NCBI GenBank assembly: GCA_023401925.1
Contig: JAEXDA010000018.1
Span: 1 to 16,754, forward strand
DNA: 16,754 nt
Direction: 5' to 3'
From: Bacillota bacterium
GTDB lineage: Bacteria; Bacillota; UBA4882; UBA8346
Position numbers and translations under genes: made by a program. Positions within the stretch are counted from its first letter, which is position 1, and every line of letters starts with the position of its first letter. Positions 7,117 through 14,739 of the stretch are shown here, piece after piece. A model generated the notes under the pieces. It was not told where the DNA came from. It saw nothing but the letters and a program-made list of their open reading frames with translations, and did not search any database.

Positions 7117-7419
7117 CCTGGGCGGTGATATCCGGTTAAAAAGGGAGCCCGAATTTATCCCTGGTGGCAACCAGCTAAATAAAATCCATCCTTGAACTAT
7201 TTCCCAGATCTACAAACTGACCTGAAGCAAAAGGCGGGTTCCATTCATAGGATCGTTCAACGTTTTTAGAACGAATCCAAAAAGCACCCGCACACAACTA
7301 CTCTGTGCTTGGTTTTATATTGCCAAAAATCTCAACTGTTTTTATTATAACCAAACCACAAAGTTTCTGAAAATTCAGAGCTTCTTTCAGCCAAAAAACT
7401 ACAGGTTTCTTTTTATGCT
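7117..7419. other. Intergenic region between convergent genes, no gene found
   Basis: About 300 bp between the stops of the convergent ferritin-like and EFR1 genes. I see no coding frame. Weak inverted repeats occur: AAGCAC / GTGCTT near 7286-7311 followed by GGTTTT, GTTC / GAAC at 7256-7274, and TCTGAA / TTCAGA near 7368-7381. The first could be a poor terminator for the plus-strand gene, but no stem is strong enough to call. Confidence 0.5.
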
Positions 7420-8241
7420 TCATTCCTGCTGATACCCTGGATTGTAATATCGGGGTTTGCCCTTCGATTTGTTCCCATATTCAATAGCTTCCTTGGGACA
7501 GGAACAGATACAGGCCATGCAATGGGTGCAATTTTCCTTCCATTGAGGTTTCCCATCGGCAATTTCTATATTGTTTAAGGGACACAACTTGGCGCATTTG
7601 CCGCAGCCGTTGCAGGCATCGGTTGGATAAAATCCATTGGCACTTACATATAAAAAATAAAATAAGGGATTTAATATCATCGTTTTAAGTCTGCCGCCCA
7701 ATGTAATTTTTTCCTCCGGCAGAGGCTGCCCTTTTTTGATGCATTCCGCAATGTCAGCGATTTGCGGAGTGGCTTTATTTATAATTTCAGCCGCCTCCAC
7801 TTTGTCCGGTACATCAAACATCGCAATATAGTTTTCGGGCATAATGACCGTAGCGAATCCCTGAAAATCAAAACCTTTTTCGTTACAAAGTTTCTTGGTG
7901 TAATGTACGGCATTGTTTGTTTCAGTGCCACAAGTTAAGATAAAATACGCTTGATTGTTTCCAGCAAAGCGAACCTTCCGGATATAATTCTCTACTATCC
8001 TCGGTATCCTCCAGGCATAGGTGGGACAGACAAATACATACGGTTCATCGGATTTGAGCATTTCCTCGTTTCCATTTTTCAAAAGTTTATTAATGGAAAC
8101 CATTTTATCGCCAGTTACCTTCTCTATTACCTGTGCCGTATAATAACTATTGCCAGTACCGCTGAAATACAAAATCATAGAAACACCTCTTTTTTGTTTT
8201 AGTGTGCATATATGCACTAATAGCATAAACAAAAATGGCAT
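7420..8241 (-). CDS. EFR1 family protein: flavodoxin-like domain plus two 4Fe-4S clusters
   Basis: A cytosolic electron-transfer protein. The preferred start is the ATG at 8178 (252 aa), 5 nt after AGAGGTG; the longer frame to 8241 lacks a site and runs through the operator. From that start, residues 1-150 are flavodoxin-like, with the FMN phosphate loop SGTGNS at 6-11 and aromatic loops CPTYAWRIPR (51-60) and TCGTETNNA. The C-terminal ferredoxin domain has two complete motifs, C189-X2-C192-X2-C195-X3-C199-P and C217-X2-C220-X2-C223-X3-C227-P, each binding one 4Fe-4S cluster. The family is annotated EFR1 (ferrodoxin); its partners are not firmly known. It follows an ArsR-type regulator but is separated from it by a terminator-like hairpin and has its own copy of the operator, so it is probably the regulator's target. 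Confidence 0.92.
   Translation of the reverse strand: MPFLFMLLVHICTLKQKRGVSMILYFSGTGNSYYTAQVIEKVTGDKMVSINKLLKNGNEEMLKSDEPYVFVCPTYAWRIPRIVENYIRKVRFAGNNQAYFILTCGTETNNAVHYTKKLCNEKGFDFQGFATVIMPENYIAMFDVPDKVEAAEIINKATPQIADIAECIKKGQPLPEEKITLGGRLKTMILNPLFYFLYVSANGFYPTDACNGCGKCAKLCPLNNIEIADGKPQWKENCTHCMACICSCPKEAIEYGNKSKGKPRYYNPGYQQE
8203..8216 (-). promoter_or_regulatory. ArsR-type operator upstream of the EFR1 gene
   Basis: TGTGCATATATGCA, identical over 14 bp to the site in the arsR promoter (8624-8637) and built on the palindrome TGCATATATGCA. It lies 25 bp before the preferred EFR1 ATG and so would overlap or follow its promoter. Here the dyad extends outward as TTAGTG / CACTAA. Confidence 0.68.
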
Positions 8242-8254
8242 TGCTGCCTTTTTT
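8230..8254 (-). terminator. Probable intrinsic terminator after arsR
   Basis: On the minus strand AAAAAAGGCA, loop GCAA, TGCCATTTTTG, followed by TTT. It lies just beyond the arsR stop (8263). The A-tract before the stem also makes it usable in the other direction. It implies that the EFR1 gene is transcribed mainly from its own promoter. Confidence 0.62.
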
Positions 8255-8262
8255 GTTCATCA

Positions 8263-8598
8263 TTAAGGTTGTAACATTTGCATAAGCCGTTTAAGGTTTT
8301 GAGTGGTTTCTTCAAATTTGTCAATGATCAAGTTACAATTGAGCTCATAAAAAATATACCGATTGACTTTGGTTTTGCTAACGATTCCCAAACGATTTAA
8401 TAACTCTAAGTGCCTTGAAATAACCGACCGATCTTGGGTAAAGTTTTCCGCGATTTCACTGATATTTTTTTTGCCATGACTGGCGAGGAAAACGATGATT
8501 TCACTTTTTACCGGATCAAACAATGCTTTATAAAAATCAAAATCAATACTATCTTGAATATAATTATTTGATTCTAAGGGGTTAAATTCATTTCCCAT
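8263..8598 (-). CDS. ArsR-type winged-helix transcriptional regulator
   Basis: A 111-residue dimeric winged-helix repressor. The helix-turn-helix is at about 46-70 (ISEIAENFTQDRSVISRHLELLNRLGIV) and the beta wing at about 73-86 (SKTKVNRYIFYEL). The phrase VISRHLELLNRLGIV is typical of ArsR/SmtB recognition helices. It has only one cysteine (in ELNCN) and no ELCVC metal box, so classical thiol-metal sensing as in ArsR is unlikely; the signal is unknown. AGGAGGG lies 5 nt before the ATG. Its promoter contains an operator shared with the following EFR1 gene, so it probably represses itself and that gene. Confidence 0.9.
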   Translation of the reverse strand: MGNEFNPLESNNYIQDSIDFDFYKALFDPVKSEIIVFLASHGKKNISEIAENFTQDRSVISRHLELLNRLGIVSKTKVNRYIFYELNCNLIIDKFEETTQNLKRLMQMLQP

Positions 8599-8615
8599 TT
8601 TTTCCCTCCTATTAT

Positions 8616-8645
8616 ATTATATATGTGCATATATGCATATGTCAA
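8616..8645 (-). promoter_or_regulatory. Promoter of the arsR-type gene
   Basis: TTGACA (8640-8645), an 18-bp spacer, TATAAT (8616-8621) on the minus strand, both consensus. The palindromic operator lies inside the spacer, so repressor and polymerase cannot bind together. The start point should be near 8609, at the edge of the Shine-Dalgarno sequence (8604-8610), leaving a very short leader. Confidence 0.72.
8624..8637 (-). promoter_or_regulatory. ArsR-type operator in the arsR promoter spacer
   Basis: TGTGCATATATGCA, the same 14 bp as at 8203-8216, between the -35 and -10 boxes. The outer bases extend the dyad as ATATG / CATAT. Confidence 0.7.
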
Positions 8646-8680
8646 TCGTTTTTTTATTGGATCCCGCTTATTTTCTTAGA

Positions 8681-8721
8681 AAATAAAAAAGAGCTATTGT
8701 GCTTTGCTCGCACGATAGCCC
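8681..8721 (-). terminator. Intrinsic terminator of glmS
   Basis: On the minus strand GGGCTATCGTG, a 9-nt loop, CACAATAGCTC, then TTTTTTATTT. The 11-bp stem has one G-U pair and one mismatch, followed by a good U-tract. It lies about 70 bp past the glmS stop. Confidence 0.8.
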
Positions 8722-8792
8722 TTCAGCTTTATTTAAAGGTTACGAACTTTTTTAACCTCATCAAACGGACAAATTTCAAGGCTACCTCTATC

Positions 8793-10622
8793 TCACTCCA
8801 CCGTCACGCTCTTCGCCAAATTTCTCGGCTTATCGACATCGCACCCTCTGGCTTTGGCCGCGTAATAGGCGAACAATTGTAGCGGCACCACCGACAGAAT
8901 CGGGGTCAACATGGAATGGGTCACCGGGATATGAATCACGTAATCCACCGACTTAGCGATCTCGTGATCGCCGGCCACCGCCAAAGCCACTACCGTTGCC
9001 TCTCTGGCCTTAACCTCTTTAATATTGCTGATCATTTTATCATACAGTTCCGGCTGGGTCGCCAGGGCGAAAACCGGTACCCCTTCCACAATCAATGCCA
9101 GGGTGCCATGTTTCAGCTCTCCTGCGGCATAAGCCTCGGCATGGATGTATGAAATTTCCTTCAGCTTCAATGCTCCTTCCAGAGATACCGCGTAGTCCAG
9201 CCCCCGGCCGATGAAGAAAATATCCTCACACCCCTTGAAGTCCTCGGCGAATTCTTTGATTTTGGTCTCGGTATTTAAGACTTTATCGATTTGTCTGGGC
9301 AAATGCACCATCGCTTCCACCATGCCGACCCGCTCGTTTTGGGAAATGGTTCCCCGGTGTTGCGCCAGGTAGATGGCTAATAAATACAACGATAACAACT
9401 GGGTCGTATAAGCCTTGGTGGAGGCAACCGCTATTTCCGGACCGGCCATGGTCAGGATCAGGTCATCGGCCTCCCGGGCCACCGAGCTACCCACCACATT
9501 GGTGATGGCCAGCACCCGCGAACCCAGCCGTTTGGCTTCCCGCAGACCCGCCAAAGTATCGGCAGTCTCACCGGATTGAGAAATAATAACCGTCAAAGAT
9601 TTCGGACTGATCATCGGGTCCCGGTAACGGAATTCCGAGGCCACTTCCACCTCCACCGGAATCCTAACCAACTTTTCAATGAGATATTTACCGACCATCC
9701 CGGCGTGATAGGCCGTACCGCAGGCCACGATCTGGATTTTCTCCAGATCCACGATTTCCCGGGCTTCCAATTTAACCTCCGGCAACTGAATTTTCATTTC
9801 CACTTGATCAACCTTGCCGGCCAAAGTATCCCGTACTGCCTTGGACTGTTCATGAATCTCCTTGATCATGAAGTCCTCGTACCCGCCCTTTTCAGCCGCA
9901 GAAATATCCCACTCCACATGATAAACGTCTTTGTGGCGCTCGCCACCATTGAAATCGGAAACCTTTACTTCCTCCGCGGTGATGACCGCCATTTCCCCGT
10001 CTTCCAAAATATAAATCTCCCGGGTATAAGAAAGCACTGCCGGAATGTCGGAGGCCACAAAATTCTCCTTCTTTCCAAGACCGATAATCAAAGGGCTGGC
10101 CTTCCGGGCCACCACGATTTGATCCGGGTTTTCATCGCAGATCACCACCAGGGCGAAGGAACCTTCCACTTTCGCCAGGGCGTTCCGGACGGCGGTCGCC
10201 AAATCTCCCTGGTAATACTCTTCAATTAAATGAGGTAATACTTCGGTATCGGTTTCCGAATTGAAGATATGCCCCTTTTCCTGCAACCATTCCTTGAGGC
10301 CCATATAATTCTCAATAATGCCGTTATGAACCACCGAGATCTTTTGATTGCAGTCGTAATGCGGATGGGCATTCCGTTCCGAAGGCCGGCCGTGAGTGGC
10401 CCATCTTGTATGGCCGATTCCCAGGGTCCCCATTAATTTGATCTCGGCCAGTTTTTCCTCGATTTTATTCAGCCGCCCCACCGTCTTGCAGGAATTCAAT
10501 TTTCCCTGATTATAGATGGTAACCCCCGCGGAATCATATCCCCGGTATTCCAAACGTTTCAAACCCGACAATAAAACCGGAACCGCCTCTTGTTCTCCAA
10601 TATATCCAACAATACCACACAT
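8793..10622 (-). CDS. glmS: Glutamine-fructose-6-phosphate aminotransferase (isomerizing)
   Basis: GlmS makes glucosamine-6-phosphate and glutamate from fructose-6-phosphate and glutamine, the first step to UDP-GlcNAc and peptidoglycan. At 609 residues it has the family's normal length. The N-terminal glutaminase domain opens with MCGIVGYIG (nucleophile Cys2) and contains RLEYRGYDSAGV and GHTRWATHG. Two SIS sugar-isomerase domains follow (about 285-430 and 460-600), with the sugar-phosphate loop SQSGETADTL. The conserved C-terminal tail DKPRNLAKSVTVE includes the active-site Lys604. AGGAGG stands 8 nt before the ATG. A glmS ribozyme lies far upstream, so glucosamine-6-phosphate should trigger self-cleavage of the leader and lower expression. 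A terminator follows the gene, and glmM is the next gene upstream. Confidence 0.98.
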   Translation of the reverse strand: MCGIVGYIGEQEAVPVLLSGLKRLEYRGYDSAGVTIYNQGKLNSCKTVGRLNKIEEKLAEIKLMGTLGIGHTRWATHGRPSERNAHPHYDCNQKISVVHNGIIENYMGLKEWLQEKGHIFNSETDTEVLPHLIEEYYQGDLATAVRNALAKVEGSFALVVICDENPDQIVVARKASPLIIGLGKKENFVASDIPAVLSYTREIYILEDGEMAVITAEEVKVSDFNGGERHKDVYHVEWDISAAEKGGYEDFMIKEIHEQSKAVRDTLAGKVDQVEMKIQLPEVKLEAREIVDLEKIQIVACGTAYHAGMVGKYLIEKLVRIPVEVEVASEFRYRDPMISPKSLTVIISQSGETADTLAGLREAKRLGSRVLAITNVVGSSVAREADDLILTMAGPEIAVASTKAYTTQLLSLYLLAIYLAQHRGTISQNERVGMVEAMVHLPRQIDKVLNTETKIKEFAEDFKGCEDIFFIGRGLDYAVSLEGALKLKEISYIHAEAYAAGELKHGTLALIVEGVPVFALATQPELYDKMISNIKEVKAREATVVALAVAGDHEIAKSVDYVIHIPVTHSMLTPILSVVPLQLFAYYAAKARGCDVDKPRNLAKSVTVE

Positions 10623-11177
10623 GATAAATTCCTCCTGATCATAAAATAACCGATCTTCCTAAAAATTTCACAGAAGATCGGCTTTCATAAAATATATTTC
10701 GTTAAAAATGTTTTGCCCCGCATTAAGGTTAAGGCAAACTTCCAGCATAAGTTGACGTATGGCAATAACATCCCCGCGTATTGTTATAACCACCCGTAGA
10801 TACCTGCATGGATTTTGTACGCCAAATTCTTTCAAACCTGCAGAAAATCTATACTTTTCAACAAAAGTTTATACTTCGTTATCGAACAACGCGAAAAAAT
10901 CCAAGCCTATATTGACCTAACGCGCATATTCCACGGAACACGAACCCTTCCTCTCAGAAGCGGGAAAATAGTACATAGAAAAAGCAACCGCGAACTCATA
11001 AAGTTCGAAGGCTCTACCGCGCCTGAAAGAATTTTGCCCCCAAAGGCATCGCTTACTCTCCCACTTTAGGTGGAGAACAAACGAAAGGTTTTGCCGCAAT
11101 TGTTCTCATGAACCGAAGTTAAAAATAATTACACTAATCCCTTCATCAAAGAGACTCGTTTTAAACTCTTCTTTTAT
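10623..11177 (-). other. Long glmS leader between ribozyme and start codon, no gene recognised
   Basis: About 555 nt separate the end of the ribozyme from the glmS ATG; in well-known cases the distance is tens of bases. The short frames here (10815-11069 plus, 10917-11099 minus) have non-ATG starts and no ribosome binding site, and I do not accept them. Several inverted repeats are visible on the minus strand: GAGAACAA / TTGTTCTC (11073-11080 and 11100-11107), TTTGCC / GGCAAA near 10710-10738, ATAACA / TGTTAT near 10765-10787, and a 9-bp stem next to the gene. It may be a structured leader, contain an inserted element, or hold a second promoter that I could not recognise. Confidence 0.5.
10650..10681 (-). 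promoter_or_regulatory. Hairpin just upstream of the glmS ribosome binding site
   Basis: Perfect 9-bp inverted repeat CCGATCTTC / GAAGATCGG with a 14-nt loop; on the minus strand it is followed by TTATTTTAT and, soon after, the AGGAGG of glmS. The interrupted U-tract makes it a poor terminator by itself, but it could be an attenuator or an mRNA-stability stem after ribozyme cleavage. Confidence 0.45.
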
Positions 11178-11421
11178 GGCCAATCTGCTTGTGAAAGCAG
11201 ATCAATATTCAATTCACTAAAGCCTTATTGTCCCAAGCATTGCTGCCGGATTTGTCAGGCCTTTAACGATGGTGTTTCACCGGAGGTCACCCGCCGATTC
11301 ATGAAATGCACGCATTACTTGCGGAAAATACATTCCATTTCCGAGATCCCTCTCCTCGTCTACCCCGAATCCAATGGTTTTCTCAACCGACCGCAAAGAT
11401 TCAATTCAGGGTCCTGGCGCT
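11178..11421 (-). ncRNA. glmS ribozyme/riboswitch (glucosamine-6-phosphate responsive)
   Basis: Minus-strand sequence matches the glmS self-cleaving ribozyme core. Cleavage is expected between A (11421) and the G of GCGCCAGGAC (11420 down). P1 forms from ACCCTGAAT and ATTCGGGGT with one G-U pair. GACGAGG then begins the catalytic core, followed by the conserved GGCGGGTGACCTCCGG block, which pairs back with GAGG. P3 is GGTG-AAA-CACC, then the CGTTAAAGG joining segment, and GGCC / GGCC probably closes P4 around an 8-bp hairpin (ATCTGCTT / AAGCAGAT, 11183-11202). The loop before GGCGGG has an extra stem (GAAATG / CATTTC, 11303-11308 and 11336-11341) absent from the short versions I recall. The 3' limit is approximate. 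Genomic position ahead of glmS fits. Confidence 0.9.
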
Positions 11422-11448
11422 AAATCATCATATTTTTGCTATGCCCTT

Positions 11449-11463
11449 TTACTTCATTCTCAT
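11449..11463 (-). CDS. Four-codon ORF coupled to the upstream mini-ORF (putative)
   Basis: ATG-AGA-ATG-AAG-TAA on the minus strand; its ATG overlaps the TGA of the preceding mini-ORF as ATGA, and AAAAGGGG lies just before it. It ends 28 nt before the ribozyme cleavage site. It is far too short to be a normal protein, so any role would be translational, affecting leader RNA folding or stability. Confidence 0.2.
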   Translation of the reverse strand: MRMK

Positions 11464-11486
11464 CCCCTTTTAAAATAGTGGTACAC
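11460..11486 (-). CDS. Eight-codon leader ORF with a strong ribosome binding site (putative)
   Basis: GTG-TAC-CAC-TAT-TTT-AAA-AGG-GGA-TGA on the minus strand, preceded by AAGGAGGG 4-5 nt upstream. It lies between the presumed glmS promoter and the ribozyme, so it would sit on the 5' fragment released by cleavage. The Shine-Dalgarno sequence is among the best in the window, yet it serves no longer gene. A leader peptide or a ribosome-loading site is possible; chance cannot be excluded. Confidence 0.3.
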   Translation of the reverse strand: MYHYFKRG

Positions 11487-11515
11487 CCTACCCTCCTTTT
11501 GTTAAATATGAGATC

Positions 11516-11524
11516 ATTGTAGCA
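11516..11524 (-). promoter_or_regulatory. Candidate extended -10 promoter for the ribozyme-glmS transcript
   Basis: TGCTACAAT on the minus strand matches an extended -10 (TGnTAtAAT). No good -35 is visible at 16-18 bp. The start would be near 11509, about 88 nt before the ribozyme cleavage site. Confidence 0.45.
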
Positions 11525-11660
11525 CAAAACCGCCGAAAAATAAATATTCGAATCGGCCGCAAATTCTTCCCAGTCTGCGATCCCTTGGAGCGGGAACCTG
11601 GATATCTGATGAACCGCCGGCTTTGATGGTTCCGTAACAAAAAATTCCCACAATGTTCAA

Positions 11661-11688
11661 TCGGCGGATACAAAAATCAATCCGCCGA
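11661..11688 (-). terminator. Hairpin after glmM, possible terminator
   Basis: Perfect 9-bp inverted repeat TCGGCGGAT / ATCCGCCGA with a 10-nt loop, 25 bp past the glmM stop. There is no immediate U-tract; a run of T appears about 15 nt later. It could end the cdaA-glmM operon weakly, with partial readthrough into glmS. Confidence 0.45.
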
Positions 11689-11712
11689 TAGCTGTGAATT
11701 TGTAACTCCGGT

Positions 11713-13062
11713 TCACCCTTGTTCCTTCTGGATGACGCCGGCAATCCTGCCGACCCATTGTTTCAACTGATCCTCATCAGGACCTTCCGCCATCACCCGG
11801 ATCAAAGGTTCGGTCCCGGAAGCCCTGACAAACACCCGACCCTCACCTTTCAGTGCCTCTTCAGCCTCACTCACGGCATCCTTAATTTGGGGATTGTTAT
11901 CCCAGCCCTCTTTTTTGGCTACCCGAATATTTTCAAGGACCTGCGGGAAACGCTCCATTTGCGAGGATAATTCCGATAACTTCTTTTTGGAATGGACCAC
12001 CACAGCCAGCAATTGCAAGGCGGTTAAAATTCCATCCCCGGTGGTATTTTTCTCCAGGAATATAATATGACCCGATTGCTCTCCACCCAAGACCAATTGG
12101 TTTTCCCGGAGAGCTTCCAATACATAACGGTCGCCGTTAGCCGTAATCACCACGTCGGCCTGGTTTTTTCTGAATGCCTGGACCAACCCTAAATTCGAAT
12201 AAACCGTCACGGCTACTTTCCGGTTGCGGAGCGCGCCGCGTTTCAACAAGTCCAGGCCGCAAACAGTGATAATTTGGTCCCCGTCCACCAGACGCCCTTT
12301 CTCATCCACCGCAATCACCCGGTCGGCATCTCCGTCATGGGCGATACCGACATGGGCCCCGCTGGCGATGACTTCTTTCTGGAGAATGCCAGGGTGGGTA
12401 GAACCGCACTTCACATTAATGCGGCTGCCGTCGTTAATGGCATGAAGCGGGATAACCTCTGCGCCCAGCCTCTTTAAAACCTTCGGCGCCAGATCATACG
12501 AAGCTCCGAATCCGCAGTCAACGACAACCCGCAATCCTTTCAAATCAACATCGATACTGTTTGCCAAAAACTCCTCGTACAGATGGACGCTCTCGTGGGA
12601 ATCGCTAATCCGTCCCACTCCAACCCCCACCGGCAATTGCAAATTTCTCAACTGGCGCCTGTAGATATCCTCAATCTTATCCTCAACTTCATCGGTTAAC
12701 TTAAAACCCTGGTGATCGAAAAACTTGATTCCGTTATCCTCCACCGGATTATGGGAAGCTGAAATCATCACACCCGCCTGAGGATTTAGGTTACGGCATA
12801 AAAAAGCAACGCCCGGTGTGGGGATAATGCCAAGTTTGATCACATCCACGCCCACTGAGGTAATTCCTGCCGCCAAGGCAGCCTCCAACATATCTCCGGA
12901 TACCCGGGTATCCTTCCCGATAATGATTTTAGGGCGTTCGTCTGAATCTCCATTCCCTTTAAAGTAAAGCCCTGCTGCTTGTCCAAGCCCAAAAGCTAGT
13001 TCAGCAGTCAAGCTTTGATTGGCCACTCCCCGGACTCCATCCGTGCCGAACAATCGCGCCAT
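11713..13062 (-). CDS. glmM: Phosphoglucosamine mutase
   Basis: GlmM converts glucosamine-6-phosphate to glucosamine-1-phosphate, the step after GlmS towards UDP-GlcNAc. The 449-residue length is normal and all four loops are present: the phosphoserine loop ISASHNPVEDNG (S103 is the phosphorylated residue), the Mg-binding DGDADR at 243-248, the sugar-recognition GGEQSGH (about 326-332), and the phosphate-binding RASGTEPLIR (413-422). The N-terminus LFGTDGVRGVAN is typical. AGGAGG lies 7 nt before the ATG. It follows the COG2509 gene by 30 bp in the cdaA operon; in several Bacillota CdaA binds and is inhibited by GlmM, consistent with this linkage. It lies directly upstream of the glmS leader. 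Confidence 0.98.
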   Translation of the reverse strand: MARLFGTDGVRGVANQSLTAELAFGLGQAAGLYFKGNGDSDERPKIIIGKDTRVSGDMLEAALAAGITSVGVDVIKLGIIPTPGVAFLCRNLNPQAGVMISASHNPVEDNGIKFFDHQGFKLTDEVEDKIEDIYRRQLRNLQLPVGVGVGRISDSHESVHLYEEFLANSIDVDLKGLRVVVDCGFGASYDLAPKVLKRLGAEVIPLHAINDGSRINVKCGSTHPGILQKEVIASGAHVGIAHDGDADRVIAVDEKGRLVDGDQIITVCGLDLLKRGALRNRKVAVTVYSNLGLVQAFRKNQADVVITANGDRYVLEALRENQLVLGGEQSGHIIFLEKNTTGDGILTALQLLAVVVHSKKKLSELSSQMERFPQVLENIRVAKKEGWDNNPQIKDAVSEAEEALKGEGRVFVRASGTEPLIRVMAEGPDEDQLKQWVGRIAGVIQKEQG

Positions 13063-13092
13063 TTCTATTCCTCCTAAAATGATGTCAAATAA

Positions 13093-14736
13093 CTAATTTT
13101 CAAGCTTATTTATAATTACTTCCGCCGTTTTCCAACCATCTAGGGCCGAGCTGATAATGCCCCCGGCATAACCGGCGCCTTCCCCGACCGGGTAAATTCC
13201 CGTTATATTTTGGGCTTCCCGGGACTCATCCCGCAGAATCCTTACTGGAGCGGATGTTCTGGTCTCAACTCCCGTTAAGACAGCCTCCGGCCAATCAAAT
13301 CCCTTGATCTTCCGGCCGAAAAACAAGATTCCGTCGGCGATAGCCTCACAAATATCATGAGGCAACAAATTCCACAAATTAGCCGGAAAATAACCCGGTA
13401 AATAGCTGGGTTTTAATTGGGAAAATCCTTGCGAACACGTTTGATGTAAAAAATCGCCTACTTTTTGAACCGGGGCTGAATAATCAGCCCCTCCCAGTTG
13501 GAAGGCCTTTCGCTCCAAATTTCGTTGAAAATCAATCCCGGATAAGACCGAGTCTTTTTCGGACAAATAGCCAAAATCCTTCAGGCCGACGGTTACGATA
13601 ATCGCCGCATTGGCAATGCCACTATCCCGTGCTTGATAGCTCATGCCGTTGGTGACCAGCTCTTCCTTTTCCGAGGCGGCGCCCACCACAACACCGCCAG
13701 GACACATGCAAAAGCTATAAACCCCCCGGCCGGTGGAGGGATGCTGATAAGTCACATGATATTCAGCCGGACCCAACCGGGGATGCCCGGCCCACTGACC
13801 ATACTGGGCTTTATTAATCAAATCCTGGGGGTGTTCGATCCGGAGGCCGACAGCAAAAGGCTTCGGGAGCAAACGGAGGCCTTTTCGAACCAAAAGTTCG
13901 TAGGTGTCCCGGGAACTATTCCCAATGGCCAGAAGCGCCTTGTCGGTTTCAATGATAGTTTGATCGTTGATTGTGAGGGATTGCAGACGGTTTCCGCTTA
14001 ATCGAAAATCCGTCAAACAGCTCCGGAAACGGATTTCTCCTCCATAGTCTATGATTCTCTCTTGTAACTTGGTTACAACTTCCCGCAGCAAATCGGTGCC
14101 GATATGAGGATACTGCCAGTAAAGTATCTCCGGAGGCCCTCCACATTTCACCATCCATTGTAATATCTGAGACAAAGCGGGATCCTTAACCCGCGTCATC
14201 AATTTGCCATCGGAAAATGTCCCGGCTCCGCCTATCCCATATTGGATATTGGAATTGGGGTCGAGAACCCTTTCTTTCCAAAAAAGATTCACTTTCGCGA
14301 TTCGTTCGGTCAGTCCATCTCCGCGTTCGATGATAATCGGCCGTAAGCCAAAGGAGGAAAGTTTTAGTCCGGCAAAAAGACCGGCTGGCCCCGCCCCAAC
14401 AATAACCGGTCTCGATGGACACTGTATTTTCTTCCGGAATGCACCGGGAAGAACATCGGATTCGGGAATGGAAGGCAGTGACAGTGACTGCGCCACAGTC
14501 AAATTGGGGTGGCATTTTAATACCGGCTCTAGTTCATACTCGTTATAATCGGTTTCAAAAAGCAGGGTGTAAATGAAGAAAATCTCGTTTTTATGGCGCG
14601 CATCCAACGATTTGTGTTGAATCGTAAGATTCTTAATCCTGCCGACCGGAATCTCCAATCGTGATGCTAGCTTGCTATTAAGCTGATCTTCCGGAACCTC
14701 AAGACCGATCTTCAGTTGGTTATACTTTAACCACAT
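13093..14736 (-). CDS. FAD-dependent dehydrogenase-like protein (COG2509)
   Basis: A 547-residue flavoprotein of the uncharacterised COG2509 group. Residues 1-105 form a small N-terminal domain, then RPVIVGAGPAGLFAGLKL gives the Rossmann dinucleotide motif (GAGPAG at 114-119), with E137 (IIIERG) expected to bind the FAD ribose. A conserved GIGGAGTFSDGKLMTRVKD segment follows, and the C-terminus has a second FAD-contact motif (IYPVGEGAGYAGGI). No membrane segment or signal peptide is seen. Substrate and pathway are not known. It starts 3 bp after the cdaA stop, and its GAGG ribosome binding site lies within the last cdaA codons, so the two are translationally coupled. It occupies the place where cdaR usually lies. 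Confidence 0.92.
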   Translation of the reverse strand: MWLKYNQLKIGLEVPEDQLNSKLASRLEIPVGRIKNLTIQHKSLDARHKNEIFFIYTLLFETDYNEYELEPVLKCHPNLTVAQSLSLPSIPESDVLPGAFRKKIQCPSRPVIVGAGPAGLFAGLKLSSFGLRPIIIERGDGLTERIAKVNLFWKERVLDPNSNIQYGIGGAGTFSDGKLMTRVKDPALSQILQWMVKCGGPPEILYWQYPHIGTDLLREVVTKLQERIIDYGGEIRFRSCLTDFRLSGNRLQSLTINDQTIIETDKALLAIGNSSRDTYELLVRKGLRLLPKPFAVGLRIEHPQDLINKAQYGQWAGHPRLGPAEYHVTYQHPSTGRGVYSFCMCPGGVVVGAASEKEELVTNGMSYQARDSGIANAAIIVTVGLKDFGYLSEKDSVLSGIDFQRNLERKAFQLGGADYSAPVQKVGDFLHQTCSQGFSQLKPSYLPGYFPANLWNLLPHDICEAIADGILFFGRKIKGFDWPEAVLTGVETRTSAPVRILRDESREAQNITGIYPVGEGAGYAGGIISSALDGWKTAEVIINKLEN

Positions 14737-14739
14737 CGA

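Noticed and set aside
9576..10229. Long plus-strand frame of 217 codons inside glmS
   Set aside because: It is antisense to a clear, full-length glmS with all catalytic motifs, and the translation has no recognisable domain; it is a shadow frame.
10775..10796. T-box-like GGGTGG followed by CGCGGG on the minus strand in the glmS leader
   Set aside because: The consensus AGGGTGGNACCGCG is not matched: 11 unrelated bases separate the two parts, no specifier stem is seen, and glmS is not a usual T-box target.
10815..11099. Short frames in the glmS leader (84 codons plus, 60 codons minus)
   Set aside because: Both need TTG starts without ribosome binding sites, and the translations look random in composition.
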